NCBI GenBank assembly: GCA_002440665.1
Contig: DJUX01000026.1
Coordinates: 1 to 63,535 of the forward strand
Direction of reading: 5' to 3'
Source: Dechloromonas sp. UBA6271
GTDB lineage: Bacteria; Pseudomonadota; Gammaproteobacteria; Burkholderiales; Rhodocyclaceae
DNA length: 63,535 nucleotides
Shown here: positions 10,334-18,791 of the stretch, in pieces
Numbering within the stretch: the stretch's first letter is position 1
Layout of the letters: every line of letters begins with the position of its first letter
Notes under the pieces: generated by a model
Told to the model about the DNA's origin: nothing
Database searches by the model: none
What the model saw: only the letters and a program-made list of their open reading frames with translations
Translations under genes and position numbers: made by a program

Positions 10334-10821
10334 ACGATCTCGGCCTTCTCGATGATCACGTCTTCAACGGGCACGTCCTGATGGAAACCCTTGTTGCCGG
10401 TCTTGACGGCGCGGATCTTGTCGACGACATCGAGGCCCTCGACGACTTCGCCGAACACGCAGTAGCCCCAGCCCTGGCCGGACGGCGACTTGAAGTCGAG
10501 GAAATCGTTGTCGACGGTATTGATGAAGAACTGGGCGGTGGCCGAGTGCGGGTCATTGGTACGGGCCATGGCGATGGTGCCGCGCTTGTTCTTGAGACCG
10601 TTGGCGGCCTCGTTCTCGACCGGCGCCTGGCACGGCTTTTGGTTCATGTTGGGTTCGAAGCCGCCGCCCTGGATCATGAAGTTCTTGATGACGCGGTGGA
10701 AAACGGTGTTGTTGTAATGGCCGGCCTCGACGTAGGCGAGGAAGTTGGCGACCGTCTTAGGGGCCTTCTCGGCGTTGAGTTCGAGGGCGATGACGCCGTG
10801 GTTGGTGGTGAGCTTGATCAT
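10330..10821 (-). CDS. ppiB: Cytoplasmic peptidyl-prolyl cis-trans isomerase (cyclophilin, PpiB type)
   Basis: 163 residues, no signal peptide. Cyclophilin fold with FHRVIKNFMIQGGG, MARTNDPHSATAQFFIN and GYCVFGEVVEGLDVV, the substrate-binding and catalytic segments (Arg and Phe of FHR, Gln of IQGG). Catalyses proline isomerisation during protein folding in the cytoplasm. Lies nine bases after ppiA and overlaps lpxH by four bases. The ppiA-ppiB pair appears to be a tandem duplication specialised by a signal peptide. Confidence 0.95.
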   Translation of the reverse strand: MIKLTTNHGVIALELNAEKAPKTVANFLAYVEAGHYNNTVFHRVIKNFMIQGGGFEPNMNQKPCQAPVENEAANGLKNKRGTIAMARTNDPHSATAQFFINTVDNDFLDFKSPSGQGWGYCVFGEVVEGLDVVDKIRAVKTGNKGFHQDVPVEDVIIEKAEIV

Positions 10822-10830
10822 TGGGAGTCC

Positions 10831-11403
10831 TTATTTTTCGGAGATGATTTTGACGCTTTTGATGATGACCGGCGTCGTCGGCACGTTCTGATAATTGCCG
10901 GCGTTGCCGGTCGGCACCTTGGCGATCTTGTCGACGACATCCATGCCCTGGGTGACCTTGCCGAACACGGCATAGCCATAGCCACGCGGGTCGGCGGCTG
11001 TCTTGTGGTTGAGGAAGTCGTTGTCTTTCAGGTTGATGAAGAACTGGACGCGGGCCGAATGCGGATCCTGGGTGCGCGCCATGGCGATGGTGCCGCGGTC
11101 GTTGGTCAAACCGTTGGCAGCCTCGTTCTGCAGGGCTGGGGTGAGGGTCTTTTTTTCTTCCATGGCCGGGCTGAAGCCGCCGCCCTGGATCATGAAGCTG
11201 TCGATTACGCGATGGAAGATGGTGCCGTCGTAGAAGCCGTGCTTGGCGTTGTAGAGAAACATCTCGACCGTCTTCGGCGCTTTCTCGGCATTGAGCTCGA
11301 GCGTGATCTTGCCCAGCGAGGTGGTCATTTCGACGGTTGGCGCCGCCCAAGCGGACAGCGCGACGAGCAGGCCGGCGGTTAGGGTGGAGAATTGCTTGAG
11401 CAT
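10831..11403 (-). CDS. ppiA: Periplasmic peptidyl-prolyl cis-trans isomerase (cyclophilin, PpiA type)
   Basis: 190 residues with an N-terminal signal peptide (MLKQFSTLTAGLLVALSAWA, cleavage after AWA expected) followed by a cyclophilin domain closely similar to its neighbour ppiB (FHRVIDSFMIQGGG, MARTQDPHSARVQFFIN). The ATG at 11403 is preferred over the adjacent upstream TTG; AAGGAA lies at a suitable distance. Acts on envelope proteins in the periplasm. Confidence 0.94.
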   Translation of the reverse strand: MLKQFSTLTAGLLVALSAWAAPTVEMTTSLGKITLELNAEKAPKTVEMFLYNAKHGFYDGTIFHRVIDSFMIQGGGFSPAMEEKKTLTPALQNEAANGLTNDRGTIAMARTQDPHSARVQFFINLKDNDFLNHKTAADPRGYGYAVFGKVTQGMDVVDKIAKVPTGNAGNYQNVPTTPVIIKSVKIISEK

Positions 11404-11428
11404 CAAGTGTTTCCTTTGAAAAGGTTGA

Positions 11429-12076
11429 TCAGCGGCTGGTTTCGCTGCTGGCGTTGTCGGTCCGGGCTGGTGCTGCCGCTACTTCGGCTGGCTGTGCAGC
11501 AGGCATCGGCGCCGGTTTGGCAGCCGGCGCCTTGCCAGGCCTGGCGGTCAGGTCGCGTGCCAGTGCCAGCTTGGCCATGGCCGTCTTGCTTCCGGCATTG
11601 AGCTGAACCGCCTTGGCATAGGCCTGGCTGGCCAGCTTGGCATACAGGTCGCCAAGGTTTTCATAAGCCGTCGCGTAGGTCGGGTGCGCCTGGATGGCCA
11701 TCTCGAGCGCCATGCGCGCCTTGTCGTAGAGGTTCTGGCGGGCGTAGAGGACGGCCAGGTTGTTGTACGACTCGGGCATTTCCGGGTAATCCTCGGTCAG
11801 CTTGGTGAAGATGGCGATCGCCTCGGCGGTCCGGTCCGTCTCGGTATAGATGACGCCCTTCAGGAAACGTGCTTGGGCATCGTCGGGGGTTTCGCGTAGC
11901 TGGGCATCGACTTTCTCGAGCGCCTGCTCATACTGGCCACGTTTGATTAAGCGCTGGGCATCCGGGAGATTATCGGCCAGGACCGGCGCGGTGCTGCAGA
12001 CTGCCAGCCCGACGACGATGGCCCGCAACGTTCTCGAAGCCCGGAAACGCGGCTGTGGCAGGGGGGCGGAAGTCAT
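11429..12076 (-). CDS. TPR-repeat periplasmic protein
   Basis: 215 residues: signal peptide (AIVVGLAVCSTAPVLA) then about four tetratricopeptide repeats (for example DAQARFLKGVIYTETDRTAE, SYNNLAVLYARQNLYDKARM, AYENLGDLYAKLASQAYAKA) and a Pro/Ala-rich disordered tail. Probably a protein-interaction scaffold in the periplasm; no partner can be read. It is first in the minus-strand set leading to ppiA and shares a divergent upstream region with cysS. Confidence 0.85.
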   Translation of the reverse strand: MTSAPLPQPRFRASRTLRAIVVGLAVCSTAPVLADNLPDAQRLIKRGQYEQALEKVDAQLRETPDDAQARFLKGVIYTETDRTAEAIAIFTKLTEDYPEMPESYNNLAVLYARQNLYDKARMALEMAIQAHPTYATAYENLGDLYAKLASQAYAKAVQLNAGSKTAMAKLALARDLTARPGKAPAAKPAPMPAAQPAEVAAAPARTDNASSETSR

Positions 12077-12182
12077 CGCTATGCTATACTCGGCGCAGGT
12101 TTACAATCGTTCGATTCTACCAAGAACGCCAGCCTTTCCAAAGCTTCACGAGCGGCTGACGACGTTGCGAAATCCCCCTCCC

Positions 12183-13556
12183 ATGCTCAAAATCCATAAT
12201 TCCCTGAAACGGGAAAAGCAGGTCTTCACGCCCATCGAACCGGGCAAGGTTCGGATGTACGTATGCGGCATGACCGTCTATGATTATTGCCACCTCGGGC
12301 ACGCCCGGGTCATGGTCGTCTTCGACATGGTCTATCGCTGGCTGCAGGCCAGCGGCTACGACGTGACCTACGTCCGCAACATTACCGACATCGACGACAA
12401 GATCATCCGGCGGGCGATCGAGAACGGCGAAACGATCCAGCAACTGACCGACCGTTTCATCGCCTTCATGCATGAGGATGCCGATGCGCTCGGCGTCCTG
12501 CGTCCCGACCACGAGCCGCGAGCGACCGAGTTCGTGCCGGAAATGCTAGCCCTGATCGGCCAGCTCGAAGCACGCGGCCTGGCCTACAAGGCGGTCGACG
12601 GTGATGTCAATTACGCGGTGCGCAAGTTCGACGGTTACGGCAAGCTGTCCGGCAAGTCGCTCGACGACCTGCGCGCCGGCGAGCGCGTCGAGGTCGATTC
12701 GGCCAAGCAGGACCCGCTCGATTTCGTGCTGTGGAAGCACGCCAAGCCGGGCGAGCCGGCGTGGGAATCGCCGTGGGGCGAGGGGCGGCCAGGCTGGCAT
12801 ATCGAATGTTCGGCGATGAGCTCGAAGCTGCTCGGCGAGCATTTCGACATCCATGGCGGCGGCCAGGATCTGCAGTTTCCGCACCACGAGAACGAGATTG
12901 CCCAGTCGGAAGGCGCGCACCAGTGCACTTTCGTCAATTACTGGATGCATAACGGCTTCGTCCGGGTCGATAACGAAAAGATGTCGAAATCGCTCGGCAA
13001 CTTCTTCACCATCCGCGAAGTGCTGCAGCGCTACGACGCCGAAGTCGTGCGCTTCTTCATCCTGCGCGCCCACTACCGCAGTCCGCTGAACTACTCGGAT
13101 GCGCATCTGGACGACGCCAAGCGTAGTCTGGACAGCCTCTATTTCGCCTTGCGCGATGTGCCGCCGGTTGCGGTCGACATCGACTGGAGCAACGATTTCG
13201 CCGCCCGCTTCGCGGCGGCGCTGAACGAGGACTTCGACTCGCACGGGGCGATCGCCGTGCTCTTCGAACTGGCCGGCGAGGTGAACCGCCAGCGTAGCGC
13301 CAAGCTTTCCGGGCTGCTGAAGGCGCTGGCCGGCGTTATCGGCCTGCTCGAGCGCGAGCCGACCGCCTATCTGCGCGGCGGCGGCGCCAGTGCCGGCGGA
13401 CTGGACGAGGTGGCGATCGAGCGTCTGATAGTCGAGCGTGCGGCGGCCAAGAAGGCGCGGAACTTTGCCGAAGCCGACCGCATCCGCGACGAACTGAAAG
13501 CGGCTGGGATCGCCCTTGACGACAGTCCGCAGGGAACGACCTGGCGGCGTGCCTGA
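12183..13556 (+). CDS. cysS: Cysteinyl-tRNA synthetase
   Basis: 457 residues. Class Ia synthetase charging tRNA-Cys. HIGH-type motif HLGH (residues 37-40), zinc ligands in VCGMTVYDYC, GWHIECSAMS and HHENEIAQSE, the KMSKS motif in KMSKSLGNFF, and the C-terminal DALR region. The frame is open upstream to 11850, but the ATG at 12183 gives the standard MLKIHNSLKR start. A strong hairpin follows the stop codon. Confidence 0.97.
   Translation: MLKIHNSLKREKQVFTPIEPGKVRMYVCGMTVYDYCHLGHARVMVVFDMVYRWLQASGYDVTYVRNITDIDDKIIRRAIENGETIQQLTDRFIAFMHEDADALGVLRPDHEPRATEFVPEMLALIGQLEARGLAYKAVDGDVNYAVRKFDGYGKLSGKSLDDLRAGERVEVDSAKQDPLDFVLWKHAKPGEPAWESPWGEGRPGWHIECSAMSSKLLGEHFDIHGGGQDLQFPHHENEIAQSEGAHQCTFVNYWMHNGFVRVDNEKMSKSLGNFFTIREVLQRYDAEVVRFFILRAHYRSPLNYSDAHLDDAKRSLDSLYFALRDVPPVAVDIDWSNDFAARFAAALNEDFDSHGAIAVLFELAGEVNRQRSAKLSGLLKALAGVIGLLEREPTAYLRGGGASAGGLDEVAIERLIVERAAAKKARNFAEADRIRDELKAAGIALDDSPQGTTWRRA
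13167..13178 (+). repeat. Copy 2 of the 12-mer GTTGCGGTCGAC
   Basis: Inside cysS, in coding sequence. See findings. Confidence 0.7.
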
Positions 13557-13561
13557 AATGC

Positions 13562-13591
13562 AAAACGGCCTGTGAAAACAGGCCGTTTTTT
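13562..13591. terminator. Bidirectional rho-independent terminator
   Basis: Stem AAAACGGCCTGT / ACAGGCCGTTTT with a GAAA loop followed by T residues, six bases after the cysS stop. A-runs on the left also make it usable for the converging minus-strand gene. Confidence 0.92.
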
Positions 13592-13594
13592 CGT

Positions 13595-13606
13595 GTCGAC
13601 CGCAAC
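13595..13606 (-). repeat. Copy 3 of the 12-mer GTTGCGGTCGAC
   Basis: Intergenic, three bases after the cysS terminator stem and T-run, in reverse orientation. The hairpin-plus-word arrangement recurs at 14816-14856. Confidence 0.7.
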
Positions 13607-13611
13607 CGGCC

Positions 13612-14751
13612 TTACTTGAGTACCTTGCCGCCCGGCCCGATCACCGTCAGTTCGACGAAACGCGAACCCTGCCGGTTGGTGGTGCTATAGGCGACCTTGA
13701 GACCGCCCATGTCCAGGCTGGTGCTTTCCAGCGCGGCCATCAGTTTTTCGCGCGACGGATCCTTGCCCATGCGTTTCAGCGCATCGACCATGACGCGCGC
13801 CATGGCGTAAGCCTCGATGCCGTAATAGGAATAGCCGGCCTTGGCGCCGACCAGCTTCTGGTAGTCGCGCACCATCGGCACGATGTCGTTGAACGGATAG
13901 GGCATGACTTGCGAGATGCCGATGCCGCGGGCGTCGGAGCCGAGTTCGGCGACCAGTTGCTCGGTGCCGACCGGCGACAGGGTCATGAACATCGGGCTCT
14001 GGTTGGCTTTCTTCATCGCCTTGACGAAGGCCGCCGTTGGCTTGTACAGCGTGACCATGACTACGGCCTGCGGCTTGGCTTTGGCGATCGCTTCGACGGC
14101 GGCGGTGACGTCGACTGAGTTGCGTTCGACGGTGGCGGCGGTTGTGGGGGCGAGGTTGTGCTTCTTCAAAGCGACCGTGACACCGTCCAGGCCGGATTTG
14201 CCGAAACCGTCGTTCTGGTAGAAGACGGCGATGCTCTTGAGGCCGAGCGAGACCAACTGGTTGACGATGGCTTCGGTTTCGTCGGCGTAGCTGGCGCGCA
14301 CGTTGAACATGTAGCGGCCGTTCGGATTCTGCGAGATCGGCTCGCGCAAGCTGCCGGCACCGGAAATGGTACCGACCAGCGGCACCTTGGCCGGCCCGAA
14401 CACCGTGTTCATCGCTTCGGTCGTCGGGCTGGAGCCGTAGGAGGCGAGCAGGGCGAAGACATTCTTCTCGTTGATCAGGGACTTGGTGTTGGCCACCGCG
14501 CGGTCGGTTTCGTAGCCGTCATCGAGTGCCACCAGGTTGATCTTGCGTCCGTTGACCCCGCCGGCCTTGTTGACCTGATCGAAATAGGTCTGGATCACCT
14601 GGCGCATGTCGGTGCCATAGACGCCGTTGGTTCCCGTGAACGGGGAGGTCATGCCCAGCGTGATCGAGTTGTCGGTGATCCCCGGCTCGGCGGCTGCCAG
14701 CGCGGAAACGGCGATGGCTGCAACGGCAAGCAATTGCTTCAGGAAATGCAT
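13612..14751 (-). CDS. ABC transporter substrate-binding protein (branched-chain amino acid type)
   Basis: 379 residues: signal peptide (LLAVAAIAVSALAAAEP) and a type I periplasmic binding fold of the Peripla_BP_6/LivK group (ITLGMTSPFTG, GGVNGRKINLVALDDGYE, SPTTEAMNTVF). Delivers a small organic ligand, such as a branched-chain amino acid, amide or aromatic acid, to an inner-membrane permease; the ligand cannot be told. No permease or ATPase genes are adjacent, so it is an orphan receptor that may serve a transporter or sensor elsewhere. Confidence 0.9.
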   Translation of the reverse strand: MHFLKQLLAVAAIAVSALAAAEPGITDNSITLGMTSPFTGTNGVYGTDMRQVIQTYFDQVNKAGGVNGRKINLVALDDGYETDRAVANTKSLINEKNVFALLASYGSSPTTEAMNTVFGPAKVPLVGTISGAGSLREPISQNPNGRYMFNVRASYADETEAIVNQLVSLGLKSIAVFYQNDGFGKSGLDGVTVALKKHNLAPTTAATVERNSVDVTAAVEAIAKAKPQAVVMVTLYKPTAAFVKAMKKANQSPMFMTLSPVGTEQLVAELGSDARGIGISQVMPYPFNDIVPMVRDYQKLVGAKAGYSYYGIEAYAMARVMVDALKRMGKDPSREKLMAALESTSLDMGGLKVAYSTTNRQGSRFVELTVIGPGGKVLK

Positions 14752-14815
14752 TGTTCGTCCCCCTGTTTTGATTGCGCAGATTCTAACAGCCGAAAGGCGG
14801 CGGGGGGAACAGGGA

Positions 14816-14844
14816 AGGTGGCCTGCGCCGGGCGCAGGCCACCT
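14816..14844. repeat. 29-bp perfect palindrome, 14-bp arms
   Basis: Arms AGGTGGCCTGCGCC and its exact reverse complement around one central G. It lies downstream of dnaJ (minus strand) and directly touches copy 4 of the 12-mer. Without a T-run it is not a classic terminator, though it could stop or protect the dnaJ transcript. Confidence 0.7.
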
Positions 14845-14856
14845 GTTGCGGTCGAC
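14845..14856 (+). repeat. Copy 4 of the 12-mer GTTGCGGTCGAC
   Basis: Intergenic, immediately adjacent to the 29-bp palindrome. See findings. Confidence 0.7.
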
Positions 14857-14889
14857 ACACGAAAAGTGCCGAAAATGAGGGTAGCGGCT

Positions 14890-14915
14890 AGTCGCCGAAG
14901 AATTCCTTCACTTTG
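14890..14915. repeat. Duplicate of the 3' end of dnaJ (copy A)
   Basis: 26 bases identical but for one to 14986-15011, which contains the last codons of dnaJ. Read on the minus strand in the same frame this copy gives KVKEFFGD followed by TAG. An inverted copy of its core (CAAAGTGAAGGA) sits at 14971-14982, and a perfect 8-bp inverted repeat (TAACCTGC/GCAGGTTA, 14941-14960) lies between. Confidence 0.85.
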
Positions 14916-14983
14916 TAGTTCCGGCCGGCGCGATGCGCCTTAACCTGCTGCCGCAGGTTAGCCTGCGCTGCAAAGTGAAGGAG

Positions 14984-16123
14984 TCAGTCGCCGAAAAATT
15001 CCTTCACTTTGTCCATCCACGACTTGGCGCGCGGGTTGTGGCGGGCGCCGTTGTCACTACTGGTCGATTCTTCCAGTTCGCGCAGCAGTTCCTTCTGGCG
15101 GTCGGTCAGCTTGACCGGGGTTTCGACCACGACATGGCACATCAGGTCGCCATGCGCATGGCTGCGAACGCCCTTGATGCCCTTGCCGCGCAGCCGGAAA
15201 ACCCGCCCGGACTGGGTTTCGCCGGGAATCTTGATGCTGGCGGCGCCGTCCAGTGTCGGGATCTCGATTTCGCCACCCAGCGCGGCGGTGGTGAATGAAA
15301 TTGGCATCTCGCAATGCAGGTCGTTGTGGTCGCGGGTGAACACCGCGTGCTGCTTGAGGTGGATCTGGACGTAGAGATCACCCGGCGGACCGCCGTTGAC
15401 ACCGTGTTCCCCTTCGCCGGCGAGGCGGATGCGATCGCCTTCATCGACCCCGGCCGGAATCTTGACCGACAGCGTCTTGTGCTGCTTGACGCGGCCGACG
15501 CCACCGCAGTTCTTGCACGGGTCGGCGATGAAGCGACCGGTGCCGTGGCACTTGTGGCAGGTCTGCTGGATCGAGAAGAAGCCCTGTTGCAGGCGGACCT
15601 GGCCGGAGCCGCCGCAGGTCGGGCAGGTTTTCGGCTGGGTGCCCGGCTTGGCGCCGGAGCCGTCGCACGGCTCGCAGACTTCCATGGTCGGAATGCGGAT
15701 CTTGGTTTCCGTGCCGTGCGCCGCCTGCTCCAGCGTGATTTCCAGGTTGTAGCGCAGGTCGGCACCGCGATAGACGTTGGAACGACCGCCGCCGCCACCG
15801 CCGCGGCCACCGAAGATTTCGTCGAAGATGCCGCCGAAGGCATCGGAAAAACCGGCGCCGCCGCCCCCGAAGCCACCCCCGCCCATACCGGCCTGCGGGT
15901 CGACCCCGGCGTGGCCGAACTGGTCGTAGGCCGCGCGTTTCTGGCTGTCCGACAGTATTTCGTAGGCTTCCTTGGCTTCCTTGAATTTCTCCTCGGCCGC
16001 CGGGTTTTCCAGGTTGCGGTCGGGGTGATGCTTCATGGCCAGTTTGCGGTAGGCCTTCTTGATTTCTTCTTCGCTGGCGTCGCGGTTGACGCCGAGAATT
16101 TCGTAAAAGTCGCGTTTTGACAT
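14984..16123 (-). CDS. dnaJ: Chaperone protein DnaJ
   Basis: 379 residues. Hsp40 co-chaperone that stimulates DnaK ATPase and delivers substrates. J domain with HPD at residues 33-35, a Gly/Phe-rich linker (GGGGFGGGGAGF), four CxxCxGxG zinc repeats (CEPCDGSG, CPTCGGSG, CHKCHGTG, CKNCGGVG) and a C-terminal substrate-binding domain. Third gene of grpE-dnaK-dnaJ, 83 bases after dnaK. Its last codons are duplicated downstream (14890-14915). Confidence 0.98.
   Translation of the reverse strand: MSKRDFYEILGVNRDASEEEIKKAYRKLAMKHHPDRNLENPAAEEKFKEAKEAYEILSDSQKRAAYDQFGHAGVDPQAGMGGGGFGGGGAGFSDAFGGIFDEIFGGRGGGGGGRSNVYRGADLRYNLEITLEQAAHGTETKIRIPTMEVCEPCDGSGAKPGTQPKTCPTCGGSGQVRLQQGFFSIQQTCHKCHGTGRFIADPCKNCGGVGRVKQHKTLSVKIPAGVDEGDRIRLAGEGEHGVNGGPPGDLYVQIHLKQHAVFTRDHNDLHCEMPISFTTAALGGEIEIPTLDGAASIKIPGETQSGRVFRLRGKGIKGVRSHAHGDLMCHVVVETPVKLTDRQKELLRELEESTSSDNGARHNPRAKSWMDKVKEFFGD
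14986..15011. repeat. 3' end of dnaJ, copy A' of the direct repeat
   Basis: Covers the terminal codons of dnaJ (KVKEFFGD and stop). One mismatch to copy A at 14890-14915. Confidence 0.85.
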
Positions 16124-16147
16124 TTCTTCTACCCGTCAAGTGACAAA

Positions 16148-16188
16148 GGCGCCGAGCGCCGCCGGAGGTTTCCGGAAGGCTCGGCGCC
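16148..16188. other. Hairpin between dnaK and dnaJ
   Basis: Outer stem GGCGCCGAGC/GCTCGGCGCC (10 bp) with an inner stem CCGGA/TCCGG. No T-run follows on the minus strand, so it more likely tunes the dnaK:dnaJ ratio (partial termination or mRNA 3' protection) than fully terminates. Confidence 0.6.
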
Positions 16189-16206
16189 GGGCTGTGGCGT
16201 CAGGGA

Positions 16207-18138
16207 TTACTTCTTGTCCTTGACCTCGGTGAACTCGGCATCCACCACGTCGCCTTCGTCCTTCTTGGCCTGCTGCTGTGCACCCGCTTCGGCACCGGGG
16301 GCGGCGCCTTCGGCAGCTTGCTGGGCATACATCTTTTCACCCAGCTTCTGGGCAGCGGCGGACAGCGCCTCGGTCTTGGCGACGATGGTGTCCTTGTCGC
16401 CGTCGCGCAGCACGGATTCGACGTCCTTGATCGCCGCTTCGATAGTTTCCTTCTCGCCAGCGTCCAGTTTGTCGCCGTATTCGGTCAGCGACTTCTTGAC
16501 CATGTGCACCATGCCGTCGGCCTGGTTGCGGGCGTCGGCCAGTTCGTGGACCTTCTTGTCGTCCTCGGCGTGCAGCTCGGCATCCTTGACCATGGCCTGG
16601 ATTTCAGCCTCGCTCAAGCCCGAGTTGGCCTTGATGGTGATCTTGTTTTCCTTGCCGGTGGCCTTGTCCTTGGCCGTGACGTGCATGATGCCGTTAGCGT
16701 CGATGTCGAAGATGACTTCGATCTGCGGCGTGCCGCGCGGCGCCGGCGGGATACCTTCCAGGTTGAACTGGCCGAGGCTCTTGTTGCCGGAGGCCACTTC
16801 GCGCTCGCCTTGCAGGACGTGGATGGTCACCGCGCCCTGGTTGTCGTCGGCGGTCGAGAAGACTTGCGAGGCCTTGGTCGGGATCGTCGTGTTCTTCTGG
16901 ATCAGCTTGGTCATGATGCCGCCCAGCGTCTCGATGCCCAGCGACAGCGGGGTGACGTCGAGTAGCAGCACGTCCTTGACTTCGCCCTGCAGCACGCCGC
17001 CCTGGATGGCGGCGCCGACGGCGACGGCTTCATCGGGGTTCACGTCCTTGCGCGGCTCCTTGCCGAAGACTTCCTTGACCTTCTCCTGCACCTTGGGCAT
17101 GCGCGACTGGCCGCCGACCAGGATCACGTCGTCGATGTCGCCAATCTTGCAGCCGGCATCCTTGAGCGCGGTGAGGCAGGGCGCAACGGTGCGCTCGACC
17201 AGTTCATCGACCAGCGACTCGAACTTGGCGCGGGTGATCTTCAGCGCCAGGTGCTTCGGGCCGGAGGCGTCGGCGGTGATGTAAGGCAGGTTGACTTCGG
17301 TCTGCTGGCTGGAGGACAGCTCGATCTTGGCCTTTTCGGCGGCTTCTTTCAGGCGCTGCAGAGCCAGTACGTCAGCCTTCAGGTTGACGCCGGAATCTTT
17401 CTTGAATTCGTCGATGATGTAGTCAATCAGGCGCTGGTCGAAGTCTTCGCCGCCGAGGAAGGTGTCGCCGTTGGTGGCCAGCACTTCAAACTGCTTTTCA
17501 CCATCGACGTCGGCGATTTCGATGATCGAGATGTCGAAGGTGCCGCCGCCAAGGTCATAGACGGCGATCTTCTTGTCCTTGCCGGACACCTTGTCCATGC
17601 CGAAGGCCAGCGCGGCGGCGGTCGGCTCGTTGATGATGCGCTTTACTTCCAGGCCGGCGATGCGGCCGGCATCCTTGGTCGCCTGGCGCTGGCTGTCGTT
17701 GAAGTAGGCCGGCACGGTGATGACGGCTTCGGTGACTTCTTCACCGAGGTAGTCTTCGGCGGTCTTCTTCATCTTGCGCAGCACTTCGGCGGAAACCTGC
17801 GGCGGGGCGATTTTCTTGTCGCGCACTTGCACCCAGGCATCGCCGTTGTCGGCCTTGACGATCTTGTAAGGCATCAGGGCGATGTCCTTCTGCACTTCCT
17901 TCTCTTCGAAACGGCGACCGATCAGACGCTTGACGGCATACAGCGTGTTCATCGGGTTGGTCACGGCCTGGCGCTTGGCCGGGGCGCCGGAGAGGATTTC
18001 ACCGTCTTCGGCATAGCCGATGATCGACGGCGTGGTGCGCGCACCTTCGGAGTTTTCGATGACCTTCGGCTGGCCGCCTTCCATGATGGCGACGCAGCTG
18101 TTCGTCGTGCCGAGGTCGATACCAATGATCTTGCCCAT
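16207..18138 (-). CDS. dnaK: Chaperone protein DnaK (Hsp70)
   Basis: 643 residues. ATP-driven chaperone. N-terminal signature IGIDLGTTNSCVAIMEG, phosphate loop VYDLGGGTFDISI, LVGGQSRMPKVQ, the linker DVLLLDVTPLSLGIETLGG and a C-terminal Gln/Ala-rich lid with acidic end (DVVDAEFTEVKDKK). Full length and intact. Works with DnaJ and GrpE encoded on either side; expression is expected to be heat-inducible through the promoter before grpE. Confidence 0.99.
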   Translation of the reverse strand: MGKIIGIDLGTTNSCVAIMEGGQPKVIENSEGARTTPSIIGYAEDGEILSGAPAKRQAVTNPMNTLYAVKRLIGRRFEEKEVQKDIALMPYKIVKADNGDAWVQVRDKKIAPPQVSAEVLRKMKKTAEDYLGEEVTEAVITVPAYFNDSQRQATKDAGRIAGLEVKRIINEPTAAALAFGMDKVSGKDKKIAVYDLGGGTFDISIIEIADVDGEKQFEVLATNGDTFLGGEDFDQRLIDYIIDEFKKDSGVNLKADVLALQRLKEAAEKAKIELSSSQQTEVNLPYITADASGPKHLALKITRAKFESLVDELVERTVAPCLTALKDAGCKIGDIDDVILVGGQSRMPKVQEKVKEVFGKEPRKDVNPDEAVAVGAAIQGGVLQGEVKDVLLLDVTPLSLGIETLGGIMTKLIQKNTTIPTKASQVFSTADDNQGAVTIHVLQGEREVASGNKSLGQFNLEGIPPAPRGTPQIEVIFDIDANGIMHVTAKDKATGKENKITIKANSGLSEAEIQAMVKDAELHAEDDKKVHELADARNQADGMVHMVKKSLTEYGDKLDAGEKETIEAAIKDVESVLRDGDKDTIVAKTEALSAAAQKLGEKMYAQQAAEGAAPGAEAGAQQQAKKDEGDVVDAEFTEVKDKK

Positions 18139-18183
18139 GATTTATTCCTTTACTGAATGCGAGTGAATTTGTGATGTTCTGGA

Positions 18184-18210
18184 GTTGGGGGCGTTGCCCC
18201 CGATTTCAAG
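18184..18210 (-). promoter_or_regulatory. Possible second sigma-32-like promoter before dnaK
   Basis: On the minus strand CTTGAAA is followed after 12 bases by CCCCCAAC, a partial match to the heat-shock consensus. It overlaps the grpE stop codon and a GGGGGC-GTT-GCCCCC hairpin (18187-18201), which could instead be an RNA element. Tentative. Confidence 0.35.
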
Positions 18211-18763
18211 ACTTCGGCTTGGCAACCATGACCAATGCGGGGCGCAGCGTGCGCTCGGCGATCAGGTAGCCCTTTTGCAGCACGGTGACGACGGTATTGG
18301 CTTCCTGCTCGGAGTCGACCATGCCGATCGCCTGATGCTTGTGCGGATCGAACTTCTCGCCGGCCGGATTGACTTCGACCAGGGCGTTCTTCTCGAAGGC
18401 GGAAACCAGTTGCTTCAGAGTCAGTTCGACGCCGGACTTGAAGCTGTCGACGGTCTGTTCCGGCACGGCCAGTGCGGCTTCGAGGCTGTCCTTGACGGCC
18501 AGCAGTTCGCCGGCAAATTTTTCGACGGCGAATTTGTGCGCCTTGGAAATGTCTTCCTGGGCACGGCGGCGAATGTTTTCGCCTTCGGCCTTGGCACGCA
18601 GCCAGGCATCGTAGTGCTCGGCGGCCTGCAGTTCGAGCTTGCGGAACTGTTCCTCGATGCTCGGAAGCGTATCGGTGTGCTCGTGCGCAGTGGGTTCGGG
18701 CGTTGCCTCGGTGGCGGGTTCGCTGGCCAGCAAGGGTTCCTGGATGTTTTCCGGGTTGGACAT
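18206..18763 (-). CDS. grpE: Nucleotide exchange factor GrpE
   Basis: 185 residues. Releases ADP from DnaK. Acidic disordered N-terminus (about 1-35), long helical/coiled-coil region (about 36-95, IEEQFRKLELQAAEHYDAWL) and the C-terminal beta domain with PHKHQAIGMVDS and VLQKGYLIAERTLRPALVMV. First gene of the heat-shock set. Confidence 0.97.
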   Translation of the reverse strand: MSNPENIQEPLLASEPATEATPEPTAHEHTDTLPSIEEQFRKLELQAAEHYDAWLRAKAEGENIRRRAQEDISKAHKFAVEKFAGELLAVKDSLEAALAVPEQTVDSFKSGVELTLKQLVSAFEKNALVEVNPAGEKFDPHKHQAIGMVDSEQEANTVVTVLQKGYLIAERTLRPALVMVAKPKS

Positions 18764-18791
18764 GGACGCTTCTCCAAAAAAGTTGTTCCTT

